Assembly: GCA_036346205.1 (NCBI GenBank)
Contig: JARFJB010001948.1
Coordinates: forward strand, 616,001-680,000
Reading direction: 5' to 3'
Length of the DNA stretch: 64,000 nucleotides
Source of the DNA: Vesta saturnalis
Taxonomy: Eukaryota > Arthropoda > Insecta > Coleoptera > Lampyridae
The first letter of the stretch is position 1; every line of letters starts with the position of its first letter. Positions 10,620-22,939 of this stretch are shown piece after piece. The notes below the pieces were generated by a model. The model was not told where the DNA came from. It searched no databases and saw nothing but the letters and a program-made list of their open reading frames with translations. A program made the translations under genes and the position numbers.

Positions 10620-13130
10620 CCAAGCCAGCTAACAGGGAGATGGGCGTGGTCGAAATAATAAGTAAAATGAATGATTAATATGCTCAAACACCTTACACCT
10701 ACATTCAAACAGCTCAGTCCGGGAAAATATGTCTCTAGGCGCCACCACAATCGAAACTTTGCTAAAATTATTGTCTTAAGCTGGATGTTAATTAACCCTA
10801 CTTGATTGTGGAAAGTAGGATTGTGCTTACTCAGTAACCTCTTACACGAGGGTTCTAAAACAAACACTCGTCCCAAACAATTCAACTCAAACTCAAATAT
10901 ATTTAGTACTACCCAGGTTATTAAAAACTTTTTGAATACACCTCGTATACCAAAACTTCCAAAATAAAATTTATCACTCAAATTCATTCACGTAACCTAC
11001 AGTTATATTTTCTACTTATTAATGAATAAACTATTCTTCATTCAATGATCGGTAATTAATTTTTAAAATTCCTAACATGAACGATATCTTTTAAATTTAA
11101 TTTACTTTTTATAACACTTCTGAATCGTATTGACATTCGTAAAAATTTAAGATTTCAAAACTCCAACTTAATGAAATTTAAACTAACAGCTGATCCGTTA
11201 ATTGTGCATTGCGCTAATGAAACTAACATGAAAATTTTGCAATCAACCTGGCAAATATAAACTTTCAGGTTGTTCCTTAATCTTAAAAATCCAAAAAATG
11301 CAAAGTTTACATTTTAACTTGTCAAAAACTACTAGGTCACCAATTAAGTAATCGTCACAAATGTTTCATACCTGGCTGAATAAACAACAGAATAAAAAAA
11401 TTTAACGATAAATATATATTGTCCTGCATAAAATAATAAACAAATGACAAACACAAATATATTTACATATACTACTACAGCGTGGTTGAAAATCAAAACC
11501 ACACGTCACTACCAATTTCTGCAAAATTCTTAATACTAAAACAACCAATCAAAACCACATAACTCGAGAACGATTATCTTTTCGCTTCTAAGCTAATTAA
11601 TATTTGCTCAACATTACACAAATGAACTAAACAAAAAGGTAATCGTACTTTACTAAATTTTCAAAGTACCTAAATGTAATCCTTACTTAAAATTGTCCAT
11701 TAATCCTACGCTTTTCTTTCTTCTTTCTTCCGTAAATCAATTCTTTGTAGTCCATTTGTAATCGTTAAATTGCATGAAGGCACACGACCAGTGCTTCACA
11801 ATTTCACAAACACTTATTCCTTTCTGTAATCACAAATAGTCCAATAACACGTAATGACCTGTACAAGTTTGGTTGCCTCTTAAAATTTCTAGCAACCTTT
11901 AAGAAAGTTTAGTCCTTCCTCACACAAATAAACTTTTAATGTCACATAAAAATTACCTTAACATTGGCTTAATTTATTACGAAAATTTCGTTTACTTAAA
12001 GGTGGTCCCATAAATAATTTTTAACTCAATATCGGTACAAGAACACGCGCTGCACTTAACACTAACGTAATAACTGTTATCTTTTATAAATCTGCTTACG
12101 CACTTTTTACTTTCTTGAAAATAAACAAACTGATTTTATCTTCAACCTCAATTTAAGTAATCGTTTTATTTATGAATGTCTTATACGATTCATCCCCTTT
12201 CGGGTAACGCAGTTGTTTAAACAATGACTGCCTTCAATATTATTCACAAATACAACTCCGACTTAACCCATTCTGATTCCACACCTCGCGCGCGTCTCCC
12301 CCAACATTCACCACGAGCAACAGCCAAAAACGAAAAAGCTCCCGTCAATCCCCGACTTTCCTATTTATAACTTCAGTCATCCATCTTTAAATATGTCTTC
12401 CTTCCGCGTTATATTCTCCAATAGTATTCATTCAAAATTTCATAGTTCCAATAGCTACTACCATCTGTACAACCACGCTCCTAACTACAATACATCGCCA
12501 TATTTGTTCTTACTTACAAATTTTACAATTACTTCATGAAGAAATCATTTTTCGTCATTACATTCATTCAGTAGCCACTCTGGACCATTACGCAACTTTC
12601 AACATTTATCTCCAACCTGCGCTCGATCTCCTTCCGCAACATTTGCAAAAATAAGTACCGTCTAAGGTCTCAAATCCCATATACATACATATATTCTCAA
12701 AACAATTGCACAACATTACGAAAACTTTCTGAAATTAACACTTAAACATACCCTATCTTTCTCTACATATTTTCTAAAACATTCTACACTTATACTTCAC
12801 ATCTTCTGGCCAAAATTACTCATTTATCCTCAAACATTCCATTCCTTACAGCAGCAAAACAGTAGCAATACAGTGGCAAGCATTATCGTCCCATCGACAA
12901 ATTTCTCTTCACATTTACATTCATCAGAATCTAATTATTCCAACACTAATGTCTTTATAACATTCAAATACACGTATCTACATACTGAATTATATTTCTC
13001 CTAAATTTCCAGTGGCGTATCATACACCCACATACATTATGCATACACACAAAAAAAATTTTTTTTTCGTTCAAACTCAATACAGCCGTACTCAAAACAT
13101 ACAATACACGTCATTATAACATCCTACATA
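10620..13130. other. 2.5-kb G-poor non-coding interval between LINE ORF1 and ORF2
   Basis: No ORF, terminal repeat or known domain was seen. The plus strand is strikingly poor in G (several 60-base lines near 12700-12850 have only one or two G) while C is common. This continues the strand bias of the surrounding LINE. It may be a separate retroelement inserted in the same orientation, a solo LTR, or part of an unusual element. I found no convincing target-site duplication. A GC-rich patch (CCTCGCGCGCGTCTCCCCC) lies at about 12285-12305. Confidence 0.45.
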
Positions 13131-13239
13131 TAGGGTGCGTCAACGCAACCTGACAACTTCTTCCAACGGAGTATCAACAGTTGCGTATCCGGTGCACGGA
13201 TGAAGGTCGCTGTAATTCGCCAACCCAATCCTTAACTCC

Positions 13240-15908
13240 CTCCAAATGGATATCCTAGCAGGGACTGTTAATGGCAGGGGCGTTCGTCGGAAACGCCTCT
13301 TACTTAAACACTTTTTATACACACACACACACACATACAATATACACATCCTTTCCATCACAGAAACCAAACTCACACCCAGATCCACACTTAATTTCTA
13401 CACATTTCACACCTATGTAAACAATAGCCAACACGGAACCACCCTCTTAATTAAGAATTGCTTTCTATCCACTCCTTTTCAACTTCCTGCGCACCTACAG
13501 CATCTCGATTGCGTTGCTGCGACGGTGCACTTTCCCACTCCTATAGTAATTATTTCATACTATTACCCGCCCGGCCACAACGCCCTATACGGTATCCCAT
13601 TACCTTTTAATCTACGTCTCTACCCTCCCTAATACAGTTATCCTAGGTGACTTCAATGCCCGATACTTCCAATTCGGTGACACCTCAAGTAATGGCAATG
13701 GTAACAGGCTATCATCCGCTCTGTTGCAGTTGCCGTTCTTGCGGATTGCCAACACATGGCCAACGTACTTCGAATATTTAAGTGCCTCAATAGTAGATCA
13801 TATCATAGTTTCCGAATCCATAGCTCACTATTTTGATCGTGAATGCTTTCTAGGCACCACGATCACATCAGATCACATACCACCGTTGGTCAAAACTTCA
13901 TTTTATCCACCTCCCCCTACACCTCATTACAGTCATTAAAGATTTTTCAAAAGCAGACTGGAATGCGTTCTCCGTACACATCTCCAACAATCTTCCTACA
14001 CCCAATCTTCAAATGACCCAAGATCTCGAGAGAGCCATTAGGGACCTAACTTCCGTAATTACGGAAGCGGTTGATGTCTCTGTACCATTAAAAACATAGA
14101 CATTTCCCGCAAACCGCTCCCACAGCACATTATGAACTGGATCAAAGAGAAAAGACGAATCTATCGTCAATTCTTGCGATCCAGGGATCCGACTCTCAAG
14201 ACCGAATACAATCGCCTTAACGCATTAATCAGGCGAGAAGCAAACAAACACCCCGAAAACTCCTGGACCAAGGCCTCCTCCCAGTTAGACTATAGAAATG
14301 GTAAACTCTTCTGGCAACAGTTGGATAGAATGACCAGAAGAAAAGTTAAGCCCAAATCCCACCTAACCGACCTTCAGGGCAACCTAATCTCCCCCGATCA
14401 AGGAAACTCCGATTTCTTTGGTCATCACCTCCAATCCATTTTCTGATCCCCAGATGATCCCCAATTCGATAACCGGTTCAAGGCACTCCTTGAGGGTCGC
14501 CTTGAAGAATTCCCAAACCATAACCTTCCTGAAATCCAACTCGATAACGAGAAACCCTTTTACGCCCACATCACGCCCGAAAAAATTCTACCCAGGTCAT
14601 GACGGCCTAAATCGCAAAGTCCTACGTGACCTACCCGACCCAGCCTTCCTATTACTCTCCAACATATACAACCAATGCCTAATCCTATCCCATTTCCTGA
14701 TGGACTGGAAATCAGCCTTCATCGTCATGATACCAAAACCCCACGCCAACCTAACCTCACCGTCCTCCTATAGACCAATCCCCCTCGTGAGTTGCCTTGG
14801 AAAATTCTTTGAACAGATTCTAGCCAGGCCACTCAGTGACCACCTAGAATTCAACGACCTCCTTCCTAATAGCCAATTCGGCTTCCGTCCCAACTGAACG
14901 TGTCACGGTCCCTTGTTGAAGCTACTTACAGAGACCAGCCGAGCATTCAATTATAAGCAATGCAATCTGGCTGTGATTTTGGACGTTAAGCAAGCATTCG
15001 ACAGAGTCTGGTACGCCGGTCTCCTGCACAAAACCTCAACATTCCCGACCCCTTCTCCAAACTCCTACTCTTGTACATGACCAAACGGTCAGTGCGGGTA
15101 AACGTAGGGAAAACCTCCGATCTTTTTAACCTACAGCAAGCGTACCACAAGGTTTTGACTTAGCCCCTACCCTTTACACCATCTTCGCATCAGATATTCC
15201 CGAAGTTACACAACCCGAAGTAGTGGTTGCGCAATTTGCGGATGACACCGCCTTCTGGACGAGTTAATCGGAAAAGCGAAACGGCCTCCCGCCTCATATT
15301 CAAAACCCTACGGAACTTTCCAACTATGAGAACCGGTGGAGAGTCTCCGTCAATCCCTCCAAAACCCAAACAATCTTCCGACATCCTAACTACACCGAAG
15401 AAGTTCCCAAAGCTTGCCTCAAGAAATGTTTCGCTCGCTGTAAACCAATAAAGACTCACACTCCAAGATGAAGTCACCTACCTATCAATCCTCTTCACTA
15501 GAACCCTCAATTGGCTCCCAGATGTAAAAAGAGCACTCAATAGGATTAGAAACCGCGAAAACCTACAAAACATACATCCGCCCTGTTATGGATATCCGAG
15601 CACCCATATACACCAATACAAAGCCCAATCACCTTCCCTCTATCGCCTCCTGTGAACGCCAAATTTTTAGACGCATACATAGGCTACCTCTCAGGTACCC
15701 TAGTGACCTCACAACACAACACGCAAACATACCACCAATCACACACAGGATCCAAACACTTCAGAAAAACTTCGCGCATAAGATAATGTTCGGCGATACT
15801 ATCGCAACCAAAGAAATCCTTACCACTTCCTACAACTACCGTTTTCCCCAATTCTCACGAAGAAAACCTAAATTAATATTCCAGCATCCCCCCGCGATCC
15901 TTACATAA
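13240..15908 (+). pseudogene. LINE ORF2: AP endonuclease and reverse transcriptase, decayed
   Basis: ORF2p nicks the target and copies LINE RNA into it. The APE-type endonuclease starts near 13255 (VNGRGVRRKRLLL, LSITETKL) and continues through HGTTLLIKNCFL, VIISYYYPPGHN, LPFLRIANTWPTYF and VDHIIVSES..SDHIP to about 13900. The linker at 14132-14580 (MNWIKEKRRIYRQFLRSRDP) is followed by a deletion after AHITPE. RT motifs are GHDGLNRKVLRDLPD, SSYRPIPLVSCLGKFFEQIL, NSQFGFRPN, VILDVKQAFDRVWYAGLL and QFADDTAFW (the FADD catalytic box near 15235). The C-terminal part includes CERQIFRRIHRLPLRYPSD. Many frameshifts and stops make it non-functional. Confidence 0.8.
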
Positions 15909-16302
15909 CTCCTCGACGACCTTCCCGAGGAGATACACTAGATAACACCTCATATGCCCTCTACACCCCCCCGTCTATTCGATAACAACCTAGCATGAAA
16001 CCAGACATCGAATCGGATTAACCACACTAAGCACGCTACACCCTACCAAACAACACGCACACCTAAACCAATTAATACATTATTCAATATTCAATTAAAG
16101 CTAATTTTTTTCTTTTTTTTTTTTACATCAAAATGGCCGTACCTCATGATTGTTCACTATACAATATCACAAAACATCCCCACACCAACAAGAATGGATT
16201 GACCAGGGCTGAAGAGGAGAACGACTCCTTAACAGTCTACGTCAAGGATATAGAAGCTAATAATAAGTAAAATACTAACCATAAGCAAAAAAAAATAAAA
16301 CA

Positions 16303-16665
16303 TACCTATTATTCTTTACTTGCTCTTTATATTTTTCTATGCTTAACCGGTATGCACTATTTAATTGTTGCCGAATATCTTGTTTACCTAATAAATTAAA
16401 TCCTAATTTAGCAGATAGATGTGACCTTGAATGTTGATGCTTTTTAATTTTTTCGGATAAATGTACAAAATGTTTAACGCCTGATTTTGTCCATTCTGAT
16501 GCTTCATCTTTGTTTATAATGATGCTTCATCACTTCCAAATAATAAACACGGAAAACAGTAAAGACTATTACTAACACCACACCCGCACAACCAGTCAGT
16601 TTTTTCATAGGTTTCTATTTTAAAAGGTTTTGGACGACCGACACTTGATTTTTATTTTTTCTTCT
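16303..16665 (-). pseudogene. TTF-type zinc finger exon of a hAT transposase
   Basis: The minus strand encodes GRPKPFKIETYEKTDWLCGC, then GVSNSLYCFPCLLFGSDEA, then after a small frame break KSGVKHFVHLSEKIKKHQHS and RSHLSAKLGFNLLGKQDIRQ, ending KEQVKNNR. The spaced W-L-C..C..YCFPCLLF pattern and the following H..S..H are the TTF zinc finger that precedes DUF4371 in ZMYM1-like hAT proteins. The frame ends at AATAG|GTATGT, a good splice donor at 16303/16302. It is probably an exon of a hAT copy related to the one at 1854-5440, whose zinc finger is missing. No downstream exon is seen nearby. Confidence 0.75.
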
Positions 16666-17100
16666 AAAGACAGCGAAAAAATTTAAAAATTGCACGCTAA
16701 TGCTATCAGAGTTCGAGAATCCCGCCATAATTCGTGGACATAATCCGATTCGATAACAAAGTGCACTGATTTCATGTGCATACGAGCCAGCTTAAAACGC
16801 GAAACTTTTCTGGACTATCGAAGGGGGGCAAAGGTTCCACCACTTAGCTTTAATATTTACATGAAGAGTGAACGAAGCAATCAGGCGACGCGGTGGATCC
16901 GAAGAGCAACGGTGCTTGTATATCATCAGCTGACTTATCGCTATAATTAATAGATTTAAGCATTGCCACCAGATAAGAGATTCGTCGATCATTTTACAGC
17001 TCGTGTTTTAATTTTTGGTGTTTGCGAATTCTTTTTGGAATTAATACCTTACAGGCAGAATGATAAAATTATTTAAAGGATAATAAAATTTAAATATGTT
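16666..17100. other. no clear feature
   Basis: Possible 5' part of the minus-strand hAT copy. No terminal repeat or ORF was recognised. Confidence 0.3.
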
Positions 17101-17373
17101 TTTTTGAGAAGAGATATTAAATTTTCGGGCGTGATGTGGGCGTAAAAGGGTTTCTCGTTATCGAGTTGGATTTCAGGAAGGTTATTGTTTGGGAATTTCT
17201 CAAGGCGACCCTCAAGGAGTGCCTTGAACCGGTTATCGAATTGGGGATCATCTGGGGATCGGAAAATGGATTGGAGGTGGTGACCAAAGAAATCGGCCTT
17301 TCCTTGGTCGGGGGAGATTAGGTTGCCCTGAAGGTCGGTTAGGTGGGATTTGGGCTTAACTTTTCTTCTGGTG
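17101..17373 (-). mobile_element. inverted fragment of the Jockey-like ORF2 linker
   Basis: The minus strand nearly duplicates 14331-14583 of LINE copy 1. It reads RRKVKPKSHLTDLQGNLISP, then FFGHHLQSIFRSPDDPQFDN, then HITPENLISLLKK. In this fragment the frame continues past HITPE where copy 1 is deleted, so it comes from another copy rather than local duplication of copy 1. Both edges are sharp. Confidence 0.8.
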
Positions 17374-17880
17374 CATATGTGCATATGTGCACTTATTGGG
17401 GAACCGCCAATGGTAAAAGTTCTAGGAGGAAATCACTGAAAATATTATGTACACTAAAAATACGACCGAAGGTTAAGCGTATTATAAGCAGCCGGTCTGA
17501 GTGTAGGTGTATTGTAAAAATAACAGAAACGCTAAAAGCGTTGTTACAATTCGCCTGTCTGCATCAGGTGGATTGTAATACGCCTACTATCAATTTAAGT
17601 AAATTATAAAATTAATGGCACAGTGCTGCGACTTGCTTAAGGAGTAGTTTTCAATCCGTGTCTAAAGTACAATACTGTTTATTTAACAGCATAAATATGA
17701 CATTGTATACTGTAGATTTTTCAGTTGACACTGTGCACTTAACCAGCTTTTACTGTCTATCACTACAAACTTAACGGGCCGGCCGTCAACTGAGCTTTTA
17801 AAGTCCTCAGCACAACATGTTACAAAACTCCTATTAGACGAATATGGAAAACTACTCACATTAGAATTCTGAAAATTTGC
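17374..17880. other. unassigned interval
   Basis: A short minus-strand frame at 17683-17889 (SFVTCCAEDFKSSVDGRPVK) is unrecognised and may be chance. There is no repeat end or RNA gene. Confidence 0.3.
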
Positions 17881-18344
17881 ATTCTTCAATTTTTCGTGCT
17901 GATCTCTTTTAAAAATATTTTCAAATATTTGGGTCTTCCCGTTATGATGGAAGTAGTTACTTTCTTATTTTAAATGCAATGTTATGTTATCCTTGTAGAT
18001 TTGGATTGCTAATTAAATGTTAAGGTACATTTTATTAAAATGAGTTTTTGAAAAAAATTGACTTTGCTGCCTGTAAATTATACATTTACAAACCGAGTAA
18101 AAGTCTAAGCTACGCAATTTTATCAGTATTTCCGAATATATCAATAAATATGCGTAATTATGTCCAGTTTTATCACTAAAATATTTATTTCTTCAAATAG
18201 AACATGTATGAACAGATATTTAGATACAGAATTAAATTCTTCTTCGATTTGCATAAGATTCCTGTATCTATCTCGGTTGGTTTTTGTGCTATTAATCATT
18301 TTTGAAAATTTGTTACAAAAGAATAACAAATATTTTTATTAGCC

Positions 18345-19366
18345 TACATGTTGTTCAAAATGATGTCCGTTCACGGACAAACAATATTGAATTCGGTTTA
18401 ACATTGATTCAGTGGTAGCACGTCTTTAAGCTATTTGAAAAGCAATATTCAAAAGATTTAATAAATCTAGGTCGTGTATGCACTGGTATAGAATAAACTT
18501 GAGTTTTAACATTTCCCTGCAGATAAAAATCAGCAGGGGTAAGATTGGGAGATCTTGGAGGCCAACGTAATGGACCATTTCACCCCATCCACTTATTTCC
18601 AAACATCTGGTTTAACTGTTCAGCTACTTCATGAGAACTGTGTGCTGAAGCCCCATCCATTTGATACTACGAATTCAAATGTCTGATTATCCACAAAATT
18701 GTTAACATAATTTCACAAAATTTCTAAATGGCGTTGCGAATTCAAATGTTCATCATACACAAAGAAACGGACTTGGTTGTCCATGAGAAGGGCGAGCACG
18801 TTAAAACTAAATTTAATTTGAAATCCTCTTTCTCGTGAGGATTTTCACGGTTCAAAATTGACTATTATGTCTATTAAACACACCAACATTGCTTCATTGG
18901 CCAAATATTTTTTTAAAAATAAGCGTCTTCTAGAAGAATATTTAAAATACGCGTACAGAAGTTAAGTCTAAGCAAAAAATCTTGGGGTTGTGCTCCATGT
19001 ACTTCAATAAATTTATAATCATGCATTTTATTATCTTTTAGGATCCTTTGCGCTGGAGAGTATGAGATATACTCTTGTCCACTTTACAGATAGATGAATG
19101 CGAATTGGTTTCAAAATAAGCTAATACATCAATATTATTGTTTTCGCTTCTAATTATGCGTTTCCTTCTCATCTTTGGTAATTTGACATAGCCGTTAGCC
19201 AAAAACTTCGAGTTTCGAGTTTTCCGGATTTTTTGTCAGACATTGGTGGCGAGTGTGGATATCTGTCATTGAAAATCCGACAAGTTCGACTTACAATTTT
19301 GTTGCATTCGCCGTGAATGTAAAACACAAAAAACACAAAAATGTTTTGATTAGTATAATTTGCCAT
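18345..19366 (-). pseudogene. Tc1/mariner-like transposase, heavily decayed
   Basis: The N-terminal part (19169-19366) reads VFYIHGECNKIVSRTCRIFN, close to LFYIHGECDKIISRTCRLFN in the better preserved copy at 30975. The catalytic part reads YQMDGASAHSSHEVAEQLNQ with the second Asp, a stop after NKWMG, then RWPPRSPNLTPADFYL with the third Asp. The C-terminus is VNGHHFEQHVG followed by a stop, a common ending in this family. Many stops and frameshifts lie between, so no active enzyme is expected. Confidence 0.7.
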
Positions 19367-19870
19367 TTAGAACAACAAAATAGAAAACACGGGACAACAT
19401 TACTAATAATTAATTCGTCACTTACAGTCGTTGACGATAATCGAGAAACTTTTGTTAACAAAGGCTACTCGATTGCGACGAAAAACTAAAATTGCTTGTG
19501 CAAATCGAAGCAAAATTAAATTCTGTATCAAAATATCTATTTGCACACAGGACGTTCTATTTGAAGAAATAAAGTTTTGAGTTTTGAAATTTACATAATG
19601 TAGATGAAAATTTTGAGTGAACTGGACGTAATTATGTATATTTATTGATATGTTCGGAAAGAGTAGTGTCTGTGTTATAAAGTGGTAAATGCATAGTTTT
19701 ATATATCAGGCGGCAAATTCAAATTTTTTCAAAACAAAACTTATTTTAATTAAAAACTATAAAAGTTAGGTGTGGGGATATTTAATAAAAAATACCTTAA
19801 AATTTAATTAGCAATCCATATCTACAAGAAAAAATATAGCATTCCATTTAAAATAAGAAAGTAAGTGACT

Positions 19871-19891
19871 ACTTCCGGTATAACCGGAAGT
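19871..19891. promoter_or_regulatory. paired inverted ACTTCCGGT sites (ETS-like) in mariner arm
   Basis: ACTTCCGGT and its exact reverse complement ACCGGAAGT face each other across a 3-bp spacer. Each half is a perfect ETS/GABP-type consensus. The same 21-bp structure is present in both arms of M3 and, degraded, at 17934-17954. It may be a transposase or host-factor site. Confidence 0.4.
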
Positions 19892-19957
19892 GCCAAATAT
19901 TTAAAAATATTTTTAAAAGGTAGATCACGTAAAATTGAGAAATGCATCCTTACTGAA

Positions 19958-20045
<88 letters not shown>

Positions 20046-20049
20046 ATAT
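19958..20049. repeat. (CA)n followed by (TA)n microsatellite
   Basis: About 16 CA units run to 19990, then about 25 TA units run to 20049, directly abutting mariner M2. TA repeats offer many TA target sites. Confidence 0.9.
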
Positions 20050-20457
20050 CAGGGTGTTTAAAAAGATGGAAATATCAAAGGGAGTGATTGCCCAGGTCAT
20101 TTTACACAATAAACTTCCTATAAACATAGGTCCGCAAACGCTTCCTTACCGATCTACAGCGTATTGAAGTTTAATTTAAAAAAACAGTCAAAACGGCTTG
20201 AGATATCATAATGATTTTACGCGTATCAATAGCTGTGCAAGACGCATACTTTGCATTACAACACGTACCATTGGCGCGCGTATTGGCACGTCACAGGCTA
20301 TTTTTCAAGAAAAAAGTAGGATGCCGCTGATTTCTCTAAAAATAAAAAATATTTTTTACTTCTTTGTTCAATTGTGAAGAAAAAAACTCTCTTGACTTTT
20401 TATCTTACGACGTACCGTTTTTGAGTAAAAAAAAACATTTTAGTGCATGTCCATTTA
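20050..20457 (+). repeat. M2 left inverted repeat
   Basis: It starts CAGGGTGTTTAAAAAGATGG, includes TATAAACATAGGTCCGCAAA, and ends GCATGTCCATTTA. It pairs with 21718-22160. Confidence 0.85.
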
Positions 20458-20545
20458 TTACAGAAAAAAAGTTTTAAAAATCAAGGGTTTCATTCAAGGG
20501 CAAAAACAAATATTTCACCAAACCAAAAATTTTACCAACCAAAAA

Positions 20546-21630
20546 TTACAAAAACTGTTCCAAGTGACCACCTCGAGCTCGGATGCAAGAATCCAATCTT
20601 CTACTCATTGACTGGCGAACTCTCTCAAAAACACCAGGATCTGTTTTAATTGAGTTGCACCCAGCAATGATTCGATTTCTTAAGTCTTCTACGTTTTCCA
20701 ATGGAGTAGCGTACACCAAGGACTTCAAATGGCCCCACAGTCCGGGGATCGTGCAGGCCATAAGTGAGGTCCACCCCGGCCAATCCAACGATTTGCGTAT
20801 GCTTGTGTTAAGAAATCACGAGCTACTTGACTAAAGTGGGCTGGTGCGCCATCGTGCATATACCACATTGCATCTCTAATTGCTAATGGTACGTCCTCCA
20901 GAAATCCAGGGAGCGTGTTTTCCAAAAAGTTGCGATACCCCTCTCCGGTAAGTCTCCCGGGTAGAAATACCGGTCCAATTAGGCAATAACCCACAATCCC
21001 AATCCAAACGTTCAAAGAAAACTGATGTTGAAAACGATCTTCAACAATTTCATTTGGATTTTCTTCACACCATACATCGTTATTATGGAAATTCCGTATT
21101 GCATTTCTTGAAAAACTCGCTTCATCGTTGAACAGAATCAACGTCAGGAGTTGAGGGATTTGAACCATTTTATGCAAAAGCTATTGACAGAATGCAATGC
21201 GAGGAGGAAAATCAGCAGGAAGAAGTGCTTGAACGCGTTGTATATGGAATGGATACAACAAATTTTCCTTAAGAATGTGCCAAATAGTCCCATTACTTAC
21301 ATCCAAAGCGTCAGCAATTTTTCGAGTAGAACCACCTCGATCTTCTTCAATCATGTCCAGCACATCCTCTTCCAGCTCTACCGTTCTTGCTCTCCTTGGC
21401 CTTCCTGCTCCTCCATTTCGTCTTAATGTGCCTGTTTCATAAAGACGCCGATGAATACATTCGAAAGTTTTTCTATCAGGAGCAATACGGCCCGGAAATC
21501 TTTCAGTATACAACCGCCTAGATTCTAATGCATTCCCATCAGCAAGTCCATAAATGTAGTGCATGTCGGTGATCTCGGCATTCGTATAGCGATTGATGAT
21601 AAGGAACTTAAACAAATTCGACACATACAA
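20546..21630 (-). pseudogene. Tc1/mariner-like transposase of M2, inactivated
   Basis: The frame opens near 21630 without an ATG (first recognisable residues NRYTNAEITDMHYIYGLADG). Helix-turn-helix regions follow (RAARTVELEEDV-like segment and SNGTIWHILKENLLYPFHIQ). A TAG stop at 21178-21180 interrupts FCQ*LLHKMVQIPQ, most simply Trp to stop. The core keeps the first Asp (LFNDEASFSR) and second Asp (YMHDGAPAHFSQVARDFL). After RWIGRGGPHLWPARSPD the sequence jumps directly to LWGHLKSLVYATPLENVEDL in another frame. About 22-24 bp that should encode the third catalytic Asp (LTPLDF in relatives) are missing. The start codon, one Trp codon and one catalytic residue are therefore lost. Confidence 0.85.
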
Positions 21631-21717
21631 AATTATTAATCACGAGACTCATTCAATATGTCAGTGATACATCAGTGAATAATACAGGAATGTTTAAAAA
21701 TGTTTTTGTACGAATGA

Positions 21718-22343
<626 letters not shown>

Positions 22344-22559
22344 CTGGTTCATCACGTTTTACCGGTGCTCTCTGTGCTCATTCTACAGGTCAAAAGAAAG
22401 AAAAAACTTCTTATAAACATATGTCCGGAAACGCTTTGTAAGCGAGCTACGGCTAGCGAAAGATTGCGCTCGGATTTCAATTTCTCTGGGTAAGTGAAGA
22501 TTTTCTGAAATTCTGGGAACGTAAATTAAGGGACGAATTCAATTGTTAATTATAGTTTT

Positions 22560-22790
22560 TGAGCTGCAAAATCGAATAAAACAGGTCCCAGGACTGTGTC
22601 TCACTTAGTTTTTATGATGTGTATGTGTATTGCTTATTTAACAAAGTTATTGTACGTGAAACGTAAAAATATGTGTTTTTCGACCCCTATTTTTATCGTT
22701 TTACATGGCATATCATAAAACTCTAACAAATATAAATAATTATCTCCATTTAGGTTATTGTCAAAAAAAATGGGCCAATTATTTTATTAC
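22560..22790 (-). pseudogene. M4 transposase second exon remnant
   Basis: After the acceptor ATTTCAG the sequence encodes NKIIGPFF, then with one shift DNNLNGDNYLYLLEFYDM. This is the block that follows VWAGIFG in mariner-type transposases. The region with the second and third catalytic Asp is missing; the frame runs into inverted-repeat-like sequence. Confidence 0.6.
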
Positions 22791-22939
22791 CTGAAATGTT
22801 ATAAGAATAAATAGTTATCTTCAGTATGAAGTAATTGCGTGTTGTGTTAGAGATCTTTGCGATAGGACGTGTTTGTGATGGCTCCAGCTTCTATCTTGGA
22901 TTTGTGTAGCAAGTCCGGATTAAAATTGATAATTTCTAA

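Larger units (their letters stand above)
9440..16295 (+). mobile_element. Jockey-like non-LTR retrotransposon, copy 1, degraded
   Basis: It has an ORF1 with a zinc-knuckle region (9602-10611) and an ORF2 with endonuclease and reverse transcriptase (13240-15908), ending in an A-rich tail near 16280-16295. The 5' region shares GAGGTGTGAG.CTGCACCTCGG with copy 2 at about 37935. Both copies have a C-rich, G-poor sense strand. About 2.5 kb of non-coding sequence separates ORF1 from ORF2, against about 0.2 kb in copy 2, so an insertion is likely. Clade assignment (Jockey) rests on the look of the RT and C-terminal motifs. Confidence 0.75.
17885..19957 (-). mobile_element. mariner-like element M1 with about 400-bp inverted repeats
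   Basis: The left arm (about 17885-18260) and right arm (about 19495-19950) are inverted copies with moderate divergence. For example, a TTAAAAATATTTTCAAATATTT-like segment and ATGGATTGCTAATTAAAT occur inverted on the two sides. Between them is a decayed Tc1/mariner transposase related to the one at 29899-30975. Each arm contains, intact or degraded, the paired ACTTCCGGT motif. The right end abuts a (CA)n(TA)n tract. Confidence 0.7.

Noticed and set aside
10620..13130. LTR retrotransposon
   Set aside because: No gag/pol frames, no paired long terminal repeats, no primer-binding site seen.
17683..17889. Minus-strand frame of 68 codons as a gene
   Set aside because: No homology recognised, no splice or polyA context; treated as unassigned.
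18345..18370. A CAGGGTGTTC-like inner mariner end inside M1 (ACATGTTGTTCAAAATG)
   Set aside because: The sequence is better explained as the end of the transposase frame (HHFEQHVG and stop) on the minus strand.
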